From Streptomyces sp. NBC_00102 (lineage in GTDB: Bacteria; Actinomycetota; Actinomycetes; Streptomycetales; Streptomycetaceae): a DNA stretch of 64,000 bases. The stretch covers positions 5,869,001 through 5,933,000 of the forward strand of contig NZ_JAPEMC010000001.1 of the NCBI RefSeq assembly GCF_026343115.1, written 5' to 3'. The notes below the pieces were generated by a model. It had not been told where the DNA came from and did no database searches. It was given only the letters and a program-made list of their open reading frames with translations. Made by a program: the position numbers and the translations under genes. This document shows, one piece after another, positions 1 to 7,914 of the stretch. Within the stretch, counting starts at the first letter, position 1. Each line of letters begins with the position of its first letter.

Positions 1-906
1 ACCAAGGTCGGCGTCTACAGCATGCTGCGGACCGAGACCCTGCTCTTCCCCGGCAACCGCGTCGGCGACCTGCTGATGGCCGTCGCCCTCGCCTCGATGC
101 TCGTCGGCATCCTCGGCGCCGTCGCCCAGACCGACCTCAAGCGGCTGTTCTCCTTCACCCTGATCAGCCACATCGGTTACATGATCTTCGGCATCGGCCT
201 CGCCACCCGCCAGTCGTACGGCGGCGCGATCGTCTACGTCACCCACCACATCACCGTGCAGACCACGCTCTTCCTCGTCGCCGGGCTGGTGGAACGCCGG
301 GGCGGCACCACCGAACTCACCCGGACCGGCGGCCTCGCCCGCGCCGCCCCGCTGCTCGCCGTGCTCTACCTCGTACCGGCCCTCAACATGGCGGGCATCC
401 CGCCGTTCTCCGGCTTCATCGGCAAACTCGGCCTGATGCGCGCCGGTGTGGCCGACGGCAGCGTCTGGGCCTGGCTCCTGGTGGCCGGCTCCACCGCGAC
501 CAGCCTGCTGACGCTGTACGTCATGGCCAAGGTCTGGAACCTCGCCTTCTGGCGCGACGCCCCGCCCGGACAGGCGCTCGACGGCACCGTCCTGGAGGCC
601 GACTCCGACGAGGACGACGATGCCGCCGACGCCGACGAGGGACCGGACCGCATGCCCGGCACGGGCGACGAACCGGTGAGCCACCTGCCCGGACCGGCCG
701 GGCGCGCGTTCGCCGCCACCCTGCACGGCCGCGCCATCACCACCACGAGCCGGCTGCCCCGCACCATGGTCGCGGCCACCGCCGCCGGAGTCCTCATCAG
801 CCTCGCCTTCACCGTGTTCGCCGGGCCGCTGACCACCTACACCGACCGGACGGCCACCGAACTCCTGCGCCGCGCCCCCTACATCGACGAGGTGCTCGAC
901 CGGTGA
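1..906 (+). CDS. mrpD: Mrp/Mnh antiporter subunit D, 3' part
   Basis: Membrane subunit of a multisubunit Na+(or K+)/H+ antiporter, related to the proton-pumping ND4/NuoM subunits of complex I. The reading frame is open from base 1, so the N-terminal part lies outside the window and about 301 residues are present. Visible features are several hydrophobic helices, the conserved stretch THHITVQTTLFLVAG and the loop PPFSGFIGKLGL, both typical of MrpD. An acidic insert (EADSDEDDDAADADEG) precedes the last helix and is unusual compared with the family core. The stop codon overlaps the GTG of mrpE by 4 bases, so the subunits are translationally coupled. Gene order D-E-F-G supports the call strongly. 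Confidence 0.93.
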   Translation, partial: TKVGVYSMLRTETLLFPGNRVGDLLMAVALASMLVGILGAVAQTDLKRLFSFTLISHIGYMIFGIGLATRQSYGGAIVYVTHHITVQTTLFLVAGLVERRGGTTELTRTGGLARAAPLLAVLYLVPALNMAGIPPFSGFIGKLGLMRAGVADGSVWAWLLVAGSTATSLLTLYVMAKVWNLAFWRDAPPGQALDGTVLEADSDEDDDAADADEGPDRMPGTGDEPVSHLPGPAGRAFAATLHGRAITTTSRLPRTMVAATAAGVLISLAFTVFAGPLTTYTDRTATELLRRAPYIDEVLDR

Positions 907-1526
907 GCCGCCGATTCCCCCTCGGTCCCACGATGCCGCCGCTCAGCTTCACCCTGGGCAGGAGCGGTCGCCGCGTGATCGATCTGCCGCTCATCGCCTG
1001 GCTCACCGTGATCTGGGTGATGCTCTGGTCCACCCTGACCTGGGCGAACGTCCTCATCGGAGTGGTCGTCGCGGTCGTCGTCTGCCTGGCCTTCCCGCTG
1101 CCCAGGGTCGATCTCGGGCTGCGCCTGCACCCCTGGGGCATCCTGCGGCTCGCCGGCTATCTGCTGTACGACATGGTCACCTCCGGTCTGAAGGTGACCG
1201 GGCAGATCCTCGCCGGCAGACCGCACCGGGCCGCCGTCATCGCGGTACCGCTGCGCTGCCGCAGCGACCTGATGCTCACCGCCACCGCCGTCGCCGTCTC
1301 CAACGTGCCGGGCGGTGCCATCGTCGAGGTACGCCGTTCCACCGCCACCGTCTTCCTGCACGTGCTCGACGCCGACCTGACCGCCGAACTCGAAGCGGCC
1401 CGCCGTTCGGTGTGGCGGATGGAGGCCCTGACCGTACGGGCCTTCGGCACCCGGGACGAGATCGCCCGGGTCGCCCAGCCGCCGCCGGAACCACCCCACC
1501 CGCAGACCGGGAGCACCCCCGCATGA
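903..1526 (+). CDS. mrpE: Mrp/Mnh antiporter subunit E
   Basis: Small membrane subunit of the Mrp antiporter, needed for assembly or full activity in known systems. It starts with GTG inside the mrpD stop (GTGA overlap) and encodes 207 residues. The N-terminal half holds two or three membrane helices (around residues 28-58), followed by the MrpE-type sequence LYDMVTSGLKVTGQIL and a soluble C-terminal domain with VPLRCRSDLMLTATAVAVSNVPGG, which resembles the family signature. The tail is Pro/Gln-rich. Its ATGA overlap with mrpF continues the tight operon. Confidence 0.93.
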   Translation: MSRRFPLGPTMPPLSFTLGRSGRRVIDLPLIAWLTVIWVMLWSTLTWANVLIGVVVAVVVCLAFPLPRVDLGLRLHPWGILRLAGYLLYDMVTSGLKVTGQILAGRPHRAAVIAVPLRCRSDLMLTATAVAVSNVPGGAIVEVRRSTATVFLHVLDADLTAELEAARRSVWRMEALTVRAFGTRDEIARVAQPPPEPPHPQTGSTPA

Positions 1527-1882
1527 GCGCGACCGAGAACGTCGACCGCTGGCTGCTGTACGTGGCGGTGGCGATGATCGTCGTCGCCGGACTGCTGCTG
1601 CTCGCGCGCATCTGGCGCGGGCCCTCGATGCTCGACCGCGCGCTCTCCCTCGACGTGTGCGCGGCCCTGATCATCGCCGGTCTCGGAGCCCGCGCGGCAC
1701 TGGTCCGCGACACCTTCTACTTCCCGATCATGCTGGTGCTGGCGTTCCTCGGCTTCACCGGCTCCGTCGGCATCGCCCGCTTCATCGCGGTGCGCGACCG
1801 GCCGCGCCCGCACCACGGGGCGGGCCGCCCCTCCGGCACGAAGCCGGACCGTCCCTCCGGCACGAAGGAGACCGGACCATGA
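1523..1882 (+). CDS. mrpF: Mrp/Mnh antiporter subunit F
   Basis: 119-residue membrane subunit of the Mrp antiporter. The ATG at 1523 overlaps the mrpE stop (ATGA); a longer open frame upstream is an artefact inside mrpE. Three hydrophobic segments are visible, with the family-typical RIWRGPSMLDRALSLDV after the first helix. The C-terminal tail contains a short duplicated stretch (PSGTKPDRPSGTKETG) encoded by a near-perfect DNA repeat at about 1830-1870, outside the conserved core. The stop overlaps the mrpG ATG by 4 bases. Confidence 0.93.
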   Translation: MSATENVDRWLLYVAVAMIVVAGLLLLARIWRGPSMLDRALSLDVCAALIIAGLGARAALVRDTFYFPIMLVLAFLGFTGSVGIARFIAVRDRPRPHHGAGRPSGTKPDRPSGTKETGP

Positions 1883-2232
1883 CCACCTGGCTCACCGTCG
1901 TCGACACCGCCGGCGCCGTCGCCGTCCTGCTCGGCGCCGCCACCTGCCTGCTCGGCACCTTCGGCATGCTCCGGCTGCCCGACGTCCTCTCCCGCAGCCA
2001 CGCGGCGACCAAGCCGCAGACCCTCGGCATCCTGCTGGTGCTCATCGGGGTGGCGATGCGGCTGCGCAGCGGCATGGATCTCGCGACCCTCGCCCTCATC
2101 CTCTTCTTCCAGATGATGACCGGCCCGGTGGCGGCCCACCTCGTGGCCCGATCCGCGTACCGGACGCGCCAGATCGACCACGACGACCTGCTCTTCGACG
2201 ACCTGGACACCCAACTCACCGAAGAACGCTGA
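1879..2232 (+). CDS. mrpG: Mrp/Mnh antiporter subunit G
   Basis: 117-residue last subunit of the Mrp operon. It has three membrane helices and the MrpG signature GTFGMLRLPDVLSRSHAATK followed by a conserved glycine-leucine stretch (QTLGILLVLIG). The start ATG overlaps the mrpF stop. The hydrophilic tail (RQIDHDDLLFDDLDTQLTEER) is acidic. No subunit gene follows, and a small inverted repeat lies just downstream, so the operon probably ends here. Confidence 0.92.
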   Translation: MTTWLTVVDTAGAVAVLLGAATCLLGTFGMLRLPDVLSRSHAATKPQTLGILLVLIGVAMRLRSGMDLATLALILFFQMMTGPVAAHLVARSAYRTRQIDHDDLLFDDLDTQLTEER

Positions 2233-2241
2233 CCCTTGAGT

Positions 2242-2270
2242 GGTCCGGTTCGGACGCCCGTGACCGGACC
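2242..2270 (+). terminator. possible terminator after mrpG
   Basis: Perfect 8-bp inverted repeat (GGTCCGGT at 2242-2249, ACCGGACC at 2263-2270) ten bases after the mrpG stop. No T-run follows, as is common in high-GC actinobacteria. Position supports an operon terminator, but the stem is short. Confidence 0.45.
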
Positions 2271-2380
2271 GGGTGGGACCCCGGTCCGCACGGACGCGGA
2301 CGCCCGTGCCGTTCGGCGCGGTATGCCCGGAAACAGAAGCGTGCCATGATGCGGGGCAACCGCCGGACGCTGGGGGGCGT

Positions 2381-3127
2381 ATGGGAAGCACGGGTACGGT
2401 GCTGCGCGAGTTGCGCGGGGCACAGAAGACGTCCAAGGGCGTCTCGCTCTACTCGCGGTACGTGAACAGGCCCGCCGGCCGGATACTCGCGGCGGCGGCC
2501 TTTCGCGCGGGACTGACACCCAATCAGGTCACGCTGGTGAGCGCCGCGTTCACCTTCGCATCGCTCGTCGCGGTCGCGCTCGCCGAACCCTCGTGGGTGC
2601 TGGGAGCGCTCGTCTGGGCCGGGCTGGTGGTGGGCTTCGCCTTCGACTCCGCCGACGGCCAGCTCGCCCGGCTCACCGGACGCGGCGGCCCGGACGGGGA
2701 GTGGCTCGACCACGTGGTGGACTGCGCGAAGATGATCCTCGTCCACACCGCGGTACTGATCTCCCTCTACCGCTGCGACGCCTATCGCATCGGCGAACAG
2801 CGCGACGAGGCATGGCTGCTGCTGCCGCTCGGCTTCCTCTTCGCCGCCGTCCTGACCTTCTGCGCGGGACTGCTCCGCGAGCAGCTCGGCAAGGCGGCTC
2901 AGCGAGCGGAACCCGGGACCGCCGCCCCGGCGGGGCCGGTCTCCCGGGTGCGCGCCGTCGCACTGCTCCCCGCCGACTACGGGGTGTTCTGCCTGGTCTT
3001 CCTGCTGCTCGGCGAGCCCTCCGCGTTCCTCGCGGGGTACGCGGCGCTCGCCGTGGTGCACGCGCTGTTCCTGGTGGCCTTCCTGGCCAAGTGGTTCAGG
3101 GAGCTGAGAGCGCTCCGGGCCGGGTGA
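2381..3127 (+). CDS. CDP-alcohol phosphatidyltransferase family protein
   Basis: Integral membrane enzyme that would transfer a phospho-alcohol from a CDP-activated donor to an alcohol acceptor. The 248-residue product carries the family metal-binding signature in the form DSADGQLARLTG followed by GEWLDHVVD (D-x2-D-G-x2-A-R ... G-x3-D-x3-D), with several hydrophobic helices before and after. I chose the ATG at 2381 because it follows a GGGGGG ribosome-binding stretch; the frame stays open upstream to 2273 but that part is not family-like. It converges with the cytidylyltransferase gene, overlapping it by 32 bp. That pairing suggests a shared CDP-linked head group, but the substrate cannot be read from sequence. 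Confidence 0.85.
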   Translation: MGSTGTVLRELRGAQKTSKGVSLYSRYVNRPAGRILAAAAFRAGLTPNQVTLVSAAFTFASLVAVALAEPSWVLGALVWAGLVVGFAFDSADGQLARLTGRGGPDGEWLDHVVDCAKMILVHTAVLISLYRCDAYRIGEQRDEAWLLLPLGFLFAAVLTFCAGLLREQLGKAAQRAEPGTAAPAGPVSRVRAVALLPADYGVFCLVFLLLGEPSAFLAGYAALAVVHALFLVAFLAKWFRELRALRAG

Positions 3128-3545
3128 CGAGCACGTCCAGCGCCTTGCGCAGCTGCGTGCTGGACGTGTGCACGGTGTACGGGAAGTAGACGACCTCGAC
3201 GCCGACTTCGGCGAAGTCGCGTTCGAGCTTCTTCCCCTTCTCCGTTCCCCGCCAGTCGTCGCCCTTGAAGATCACGTCGAAGCGGACCTGCTGCCAGGTG
3301 TCGATCTTCTCCGGCACGGTCTCCACGAACGCGGCGTCCACGTGGCGGATGCTGCGGACGATCTCCAGCCGCTCCCGCAGCGGTATCACCGGCCGGTGGC
3401 CCTTGGCGAGGGCGGCCATCTCGTCGGAGACGACCCCCGCCACCAGGTAGTCGCACTGACTGCGGGCATGACGAAGGATGTTGAGGTGACCCACGTGGAA
3501 CAGGTCGTACACGCCCGGCGCGTAACCCACCCTGTGCTGCACCAT
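3096..3545 (-). CDS. cytidylyltransferase-like nucleotidyltransferase (TagD/RfaE class)
   Basis: 149-residue single-domain enzyme of the nucleotidylyl transferase HxGH superfamily. The sequence starts YAPGVYDLFHVGHLNIL, giving the HxGH nucleotide-binding motif. The closing HTSSTQLR corresponds to the family's second nucleotide-binding loop (usually ISTT/SST), and the middle contains VIFKGDDWRG as in glycerol-3-phosphate cytidylyltransferases. It probably makes a CDP- or ADP-activated phospho-alcohol or sugar. The ATG at 3545 is preceded on its strand by a GGGGAGAGAACGG stretch. Its 3' end overlaps the end of the CDP-alcohol transferase gene, a likely user of its product. The true substrate is not determined. 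Confidence 0.85.
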   Translation of the reverse strand: MVQHRVGYAPGVYDLFHVGHLNILRHARSQCDYLVAGVVSDEMAALAKGHRPVIPLRERLEIVRSIRHVDAAFVETVPEKIDTWQQVRFDVIFKGDDWRGTEKGKKLERDFAEVGVEVVYFPYTVHTSSTQLRKALDVLVTRPGALSAP

Positions 3546-3698
3546 CCGTTCTCTCCCCCCACGGTGAACGTCATGTGCTGATGTTTCCAACGACCTTACT
3601 GTGAAGAACACTTGTGCATCCCGTGAACGGATAAGCTCGACGCGGGGCTGCTCCCTCGGGGGAGCAGGGGGCCGTTCCGGGGGGAAGGCGATCGTCCG

Positions 3699-4973
3699 AT
3701 GTCCGCTGCCGCACCACGCACGCCGCTGCACGACCGCAGAATCCTGGTGGTCTCGACCAACTACGCGCCGGAGCTCACCGGCATCGGCCCGTACGCCACC
3801 CAGCTCGCCGAACACTGGGCGGCCACCGCCGCGCGCGCCGACGTGCTCACCGGGATGCCGCACTACCCGTCCTGGCGCACCGACGAGCGCTACCGGGGCG
3901 TCTGGCGCACCACGGAGCACCGCGAGGGAGTCCACGTCCACCGGCGACGCCACTACGTACCGCCCCGGCAGACCGCGCTGCGCCGGGGACTCTTCGAACT
4001 CACCGTCCTCGGCCACGGACTGCTCGCCCCGCCGCCCGGCCGCCCGGACGCCGTCGTCGCCCAGATGCCCAGCCTCGCCGGCGGTGTCGTCGGCGCCCGG
4101 ATCGCCCGCCGCCACGGCGTCCCGTACATCCCCGTGGTCCAGGACCTGATGGGCGCCGCCGCCGCACAGAGCGGCATCCGGGGCGGGGGCAGAGCGGCAT
4201 CCGCCGCCGCTGCCGCCGAACGGTACGCGCTGCGCGACGCGACCCTGGTCGGCGTCATCCACGAGAGCTTCGTGCCCGGGGTGACCGCGCTCGGCGTCGA
4301 CCCCGCCCGCATCCGCACCGTCCCGAACTGGACCCACGTGACCGGGCCCGCGGCCGACCGGGCGGCCACCCGCGCCCGTCTCGGCTGGCACCCGGACACC
4401 CCCGTGCTGCTCCACTCCGGGAACATGGGACTCAAGCAGGGACTCGACGTACTGGTCGACCTGGCCAGGCTGGCGCCCGACGTCCGGGTCGTGCTGATGG
4501 GCGACGGCAACCAGCGCGAGGCACTGGGCGCCCGGGCCGCCGGGCTCGCCAACCTCGACTTCCTGCCGCCCGCCGCCGCCGAGGACTTCACCGACGTCCT
4601 CGCCGCCGCCGACGTCCTCGCCGTCACCCAGCGCGCCTCCGTCCTCGACATGTCCGTCCCCTCCAAACTCACCTCCTACTTCGTCTCCGGACGGCCCGTC
4701 GTCGCCTCCGTGGCCGACGGGGGCGGCACCGCCGAGGAGGTCCGCCGCTCCGGCGCCGGTGTGCTGGTACGGCCCGAGGACCCGGCCGCCCTGCTCGCCG
4801 CCGTACGCGAACTGGCCGCCGACCACGCGGAGGCCGACCGGCTCGGCGCGGCCGGAGCCGCCTACGTCACACAGCACCTGAGCCGCGAGGCGGGGCTCGC
4901 ACGCTTCGACGACCTGCTCGCCGAAGCACTCCACACCGCCCGAGGGAACGCACGAGGGAGCGCACGCCGATGA
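3699..4973 (+). CDS. GT4 glycosyltransferase, WcaI-like
   Basis: 424-residue cytoplasmic glycosyltransferase of the GT-B fold. The N-terminal region (VVSTNYAPELTGIGPYATQLAEH, then LTGMPHYPSWRTDERYRG) matches the pattern of colanic-acid WcaI-type enzymes. The C-terminal half has the nucleotide-sugar domain (LHSGNMGLKQGLDVLVDLA; VPSKLTSYFVSGRPVVASV). It would add a sugar to a lipid-linked repeat unit. The ATG at 3699 lies behind a GGGGGGAAGG region. It is translationally coupled to the next gene (ATGA), making a three-gene operon with the Wzz-like and flippase genes. Confidence 0.88.
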   Translation: MSAAAPRTPLHDRRILVVSTNYAPELTGIGPYATQLAEHWAATAARADVLTGMPHYPSWRTDERYRGVWRTTEHREGVHVHRRRHYVPPRQTALRRGLFELTVLGHGLLAPPPGRPDAVVAQMPSLAGGVVGARIARRHGVPYIPVVQDLMGAAAAQSGIRGGGRAASAAAAAERYALRDATLVGVIHESFVPGVTALGVDPARIRTVPNWTHVTGPAADRAATRARLGWHPDTPVLLHSGNMGLKQGLDVLVDLARLAPDVRVVLMGDGNQREALGARAAGLANLDFLPPAAAEDFTDVLAAADVLAVTQRASVLDMSVPSKLTSYFVSGRPVVASVADGGGTAEEVRRSGAGVLVRPEDPAALLAAVRELAADHAEADRLGAAGAAYVTQHLSREAGLARFDDLLAEALHTARGNARGSARR

Positions 4974-6670
4974 CCCATCCGATCCGGGCCCTGGACGACC
5001 AGGACGAACCGGCGCTCCTGCGCGACCAGTTCCGCCAACTGCTGCGCTACCGGAGCCTGCTCGCCACCGGAGTGCTCCTCGGACTCCTCGGCGGCGGCTA
5101 CCTCGCCGTGGCGGGCGAGGAGACCTACTCGGCCACCGGCGAGGTGCTCGTCCGCTCGGCGACCGCCGACCCCTTCGCCACCGGAGCCTCCGCCGACAAG
5201 GGCATCAACATCGGCTCCGAACGCCAGACCGCCGTCAGCGACACCGTGGGCACCCTCGCCGCCCGTACCCTCGCCGCCCACGGGGACAAGGTCTCCTCCC
5301 GCGACCTGCTCGCCGGGCTCCAGGTCACCAACCCGCCGAACACCCTCACCCTCCGCTTCACCTACACCGGCTCCACCCCGCAGGAGGCACGGGCCCGCGC
5401 CGAGGCCCTCGCCACGGCCTATCTGGCCAACCGCAAGCAGCTGACCGAGGACAGCATCGAGAACATGGCGAACGGCTACCGCGCCCAGCTCAAACCGCTG
5501 GAGCAGAAGCGCGACCAACTGGAAGAAGGCATCGGCGCCAACACCGCCGACGACATCACCAGCGCCCGCGCGAGCCTGATCGTCTCGATCTCCGAACTCA
5601 GCAGGAAAATATCCGAGTTGAAGGCTCTGGACGCCACCCCCGGCTACCTCAACAAGAAGCCGGTGGCACCCGTCAAGCCCACCGGCGCGGGCCTGCCGCT
5701 CCTGCTCGGCCTCGGCGCGGTCGTCGGGCTCGCCCTCGGACTGCTGCTCTCCTGGGTCCGCCTCGTCTTCGACCCGACCGTACGCTCCACCCACGAGCTG
5801 GTCCGCTCGCTCGGCGCCCCCCTGCTCGGCACCCTGCCCAAGGAGCGCGCCGCCGCCACGGCCCTGCTCGCCATCGGACGCGGCGGCAGCAGACTCGCCG
5901 AGGAGTACCGCGCCGTGGCCTTCCGGCTCGCCTACGACCCCGCCTTCGCCGACGACCGCCGACTGCTGGTCACCGCCCCGCGCGGGGACAACACGGCCGC
6001 CGCCGCGGCGGCCGCCAACGTCGCCGCCGCCTTCGCCGAGATGGGCCGTGACGTCCTCCTCGTCGAAGCGGACCTGCGGACCCCCTCCCTCGCCCGCGAC
6101 CTGGGCCCGGCCGTCAGCGAACCCCGGCCCCGGTGGGCCTCGGACGATAAGCGCGGCTGGCCCGCCGGCAGCCGTACCAACGTCGACGTACCGGGCTCCG
6201 GCGCCTTCGCCCTGGTGGCGGGCGCCCAGGTCGACAACGTCCCCCGCGCCCTCACCTCGGCGCCGGTCGGGCGGATCGTCGCCGAGGCGGACGCGCCCGG
6301 AGCCGTCGTCGTCGTCCTCGCCCCGCCTGTCCTCTCGTACGCCGACGCCGTGGCCCTGGTGGACCGGGTCGGCGGCGTCATGATCGTCTGCGACCCGCGC
6401 GAGGTGCACCGCAGCGACCTGGAACGCATCCGCGAGGTCGTCGGCGCGGCCGGCGGCCACCTGCTCGGGGTGCTCCTCCACCCCGGCGCCTCCCGGCGGG
6501 TCCGCAAGGAGCGCCGCAAGCACCAGAAGTCCGCCGGACGGCGGGGCGGCGGTGGCAGCGGCGGCGGACAGGGCCCGGACACCGAGGAGACCGACCGGCC
6601 CGAGCTCACCGGCGATCCGGCCGAGACGATGGGGCTGCGCACCTTCACCGTGCCGCCCGCCCGCCGGTGA
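4970..6670 (+). CDS. Wzz/BY-kinase-like chain-length protein with degenerate kinase domain
   Basis: 566-residue inner-membrane protein expected to control polysaccharide chain length or export. There is a Wzz-like region with a first membrane helix at about residues 28-50, a periplasmic helical part with a coiled segment (about 160-225), and a second helix at about 242-265. A cytoplasmic nucleotide-binding-like domain follows from about 300. The usual P-loop lysine is absent: where GxGKST is expected the sequence reads APRGDNTAAAAAAANVAAAF. The Walker A'-like strand VLLVEADLRTP is retained. The C-terminus is Gly/Arg-rich with no tyrosine cluster. I infer a pseudokinase or purely structural co-polymerase. 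It overlaps both neighbours by 4 bases. Confidence 0.85.
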   Translation: MTHPIRALDDQDEPALLRDQFRQLLRYRSLLATGVLLGLLGGGYLAVAGEETYSATGEVLVRSATADPFATGASADKGINIGSERQTAVSDTVGTLAARTLAAHGDKVSSRDLLAGLQVTNPPNTLTLRFTYTGSTPQEARARAEALATAYLANRKQLTEDSIENMANGYRAQLKPLEQKRDQLEEGIGANTADDITSARASLIVSISELSRKISELKALDATPGYLNKKPVAPVKPTGAGLPLLLGLGAVVGLALGLLLSWVRLVFDPTVRSTHELVRSLGAPLLGTLPKERAAATALLAIGRGGSRLAEEYRAVAFRLAYDPAFADDRRLLVTAPRGDNTAAAAAAANVAAAFAEMGRDVLLVEADLRTPSLARDLGPAVSEPRPRWASDDKRGWPAGSRTNVDVPGSGAFALVAGAQVDNVPRALTSAPVGRIVAEADAPGAVVVVLAPPVLSYADAVALVDRVGGVMIVCDPREVHRSDLERIREVVGAAGGHLLGVLLHPGASRRVRKERRKHQKSAGRRGGGGSGGGQGPDTEETDRPELTGDPAETMGLRTFTVPPARR

Positions 6671-7914
6671 GGGCACGCGGCGCGGTCGCCGCTTCCGTCG
6701 CCGACCAGGGGGTCGCAGCCCTCACCAACATCCTGGTGCTCGTCGCGGCGGCCCGGCTCTCCACCGTCGCCGACTTCGCCCGGTTCTCCGCGGTCTACCT
6801 CGTCTTCACCGTGCTCCTCGGGATCTTCGGCGCCTACACCGGCCAGCCGCTCGTCCTCACCCGGGGCGCCGAGGCGGCCCGCGGCGCCTGCCGGTCCGCC
6901 GTCGCCTTCGCTCTGCTCGCGGCGACCGTACTCGGCGCCCTCCTGGCCGGCACAGCCCTGCTCGTGCCCGGCGGGACCGCCCGCGCCCTGCTTGCGCTCG
7001 GACTCGTGCTGCCGGTCGTCCTCGGCCAGGACGCGATGCGGTACGCCTTCTCCACCCTGCGGCTGCCGCACCTCGCGCTCGCCGCCGACCTGCTCCGCCT
7101 CGGCTGCGTGCTGGGCGCCCTCGGGACGCAGAACCACGGTGCCGGGGCGGCGCGACTGGTCGCCGTCTGGGGGCTCTCCGCCCTCCCGGCGCTGGTGCTC
7201 TCCGCCGTCCTGCTGCACAGCCGCACATCTGTCCCGGGCGCCCGCACCGAACTCAGGCCCTACCTGCGGCGCGGGCACCTCGGGCAGCGGTTCGTCGTGG
7301 AGTTCGGGGTCGGCAACGCCACCAGCCAGCTCTCCGTGCTCGGCCTCGGCACGGTCGGCAGCCCGCTCGTGGTGGGCGCCCTGCGCGGCGCGACCACCCT
7401 CTTCGGGCCGCTCAACGTCCTGTTCACCTCCGCCACCAGCTTCGGTCCGCCGCTGTTGTCCCGGGTCGGCGACGAACGCCGCCGGGTACGGGCCACCGCC
7501 GCACTCGCCGGGGTGCTCGCCACGACCGCCGCCCTCTGGGCCACCGTCCTCGCGCTGCTCCCCGACCGGGTCGGCGCCCAACTCCTGGGCGACACCTGGG
7601 CGTCCGCCGCCGCACTGCTGCCCGCGACGGGAAGCCAGTACGCGGCGATGGCCGTCGGCACCTGCGGGCTCCTCGCCCTGCGGATGCTCGACCCCCGCAC
7701 CACCCTCGCCATCCAGGTGGTGTTCTCGCTCGCCGCCGTCGTCTTCCTGATCGCCGGTTACGCGGCCGCCGGAGTCACCGGCGCGGCCTGGGGGCTCTGC
7801 CTGGGCTCCGTCTGCAAGGCCGTCGCCACCTGGACCCGGGTCGCCAGGCTCCGACGCGCCGGCGGGGCCGGTACGCCGGCCGTCAGCGCGAGCGCCGTCC
7901 GCTCCGCTCCGTGA
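6667..7914 (+). CDS. Wzx-like polysaccharide flippase
   Basis: 415-residue polytopic membrane protein with about 12 hydrophobic segments, consistent with the MATE/MOP flippase superfamily that moves lipid-linked oligosaccharide units across the membrane. The early sequence DQGVAALTNILVLVAAARLSTVADFARFS is the typical first-helix region of such transporters. It starts with GTG overlapping the Wzz-like stop (GTGA). Its 3' end overlaps the convergent Wzy-like gene by 32 bp, so flippase and polymerase genes lie tail to tail. Confidence 0.82.
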   Translation: MRARGAVAASVADQGVAALTNILVLVAAARLSTVADFARFSAVYLVFTVLLGIFGAYTGQPLVLTRGAEAARGACRSAVAFALLAATVLGALLAGTALLVPGGTARALLALGLVLPVVLGQDAMRYAFSTLRLPHLALAADLLRLGCVLGALGTQNHGAGAARLVAVWGLSALPALVLSAVLLHSRTSVPGARTELRPYLRRGHLGQRFVVEFGVGNATSQLSVLGLGTVGSPLVVGALRGATTLFGPLNVLFTSATSFGPPLLSRVGDERRRVRATAALAGVLATTAALWATVLALLPDRVGAQLLGDTWASAAALLPATGSQYAAMAVGTCGLLALRMLDPRTTLAIQVVFSLAAVVFLIAGYAAAGVTGAAWGLCLGSVCKAVATWTRVARLRRAGGAGTPAVSASAVRSAP

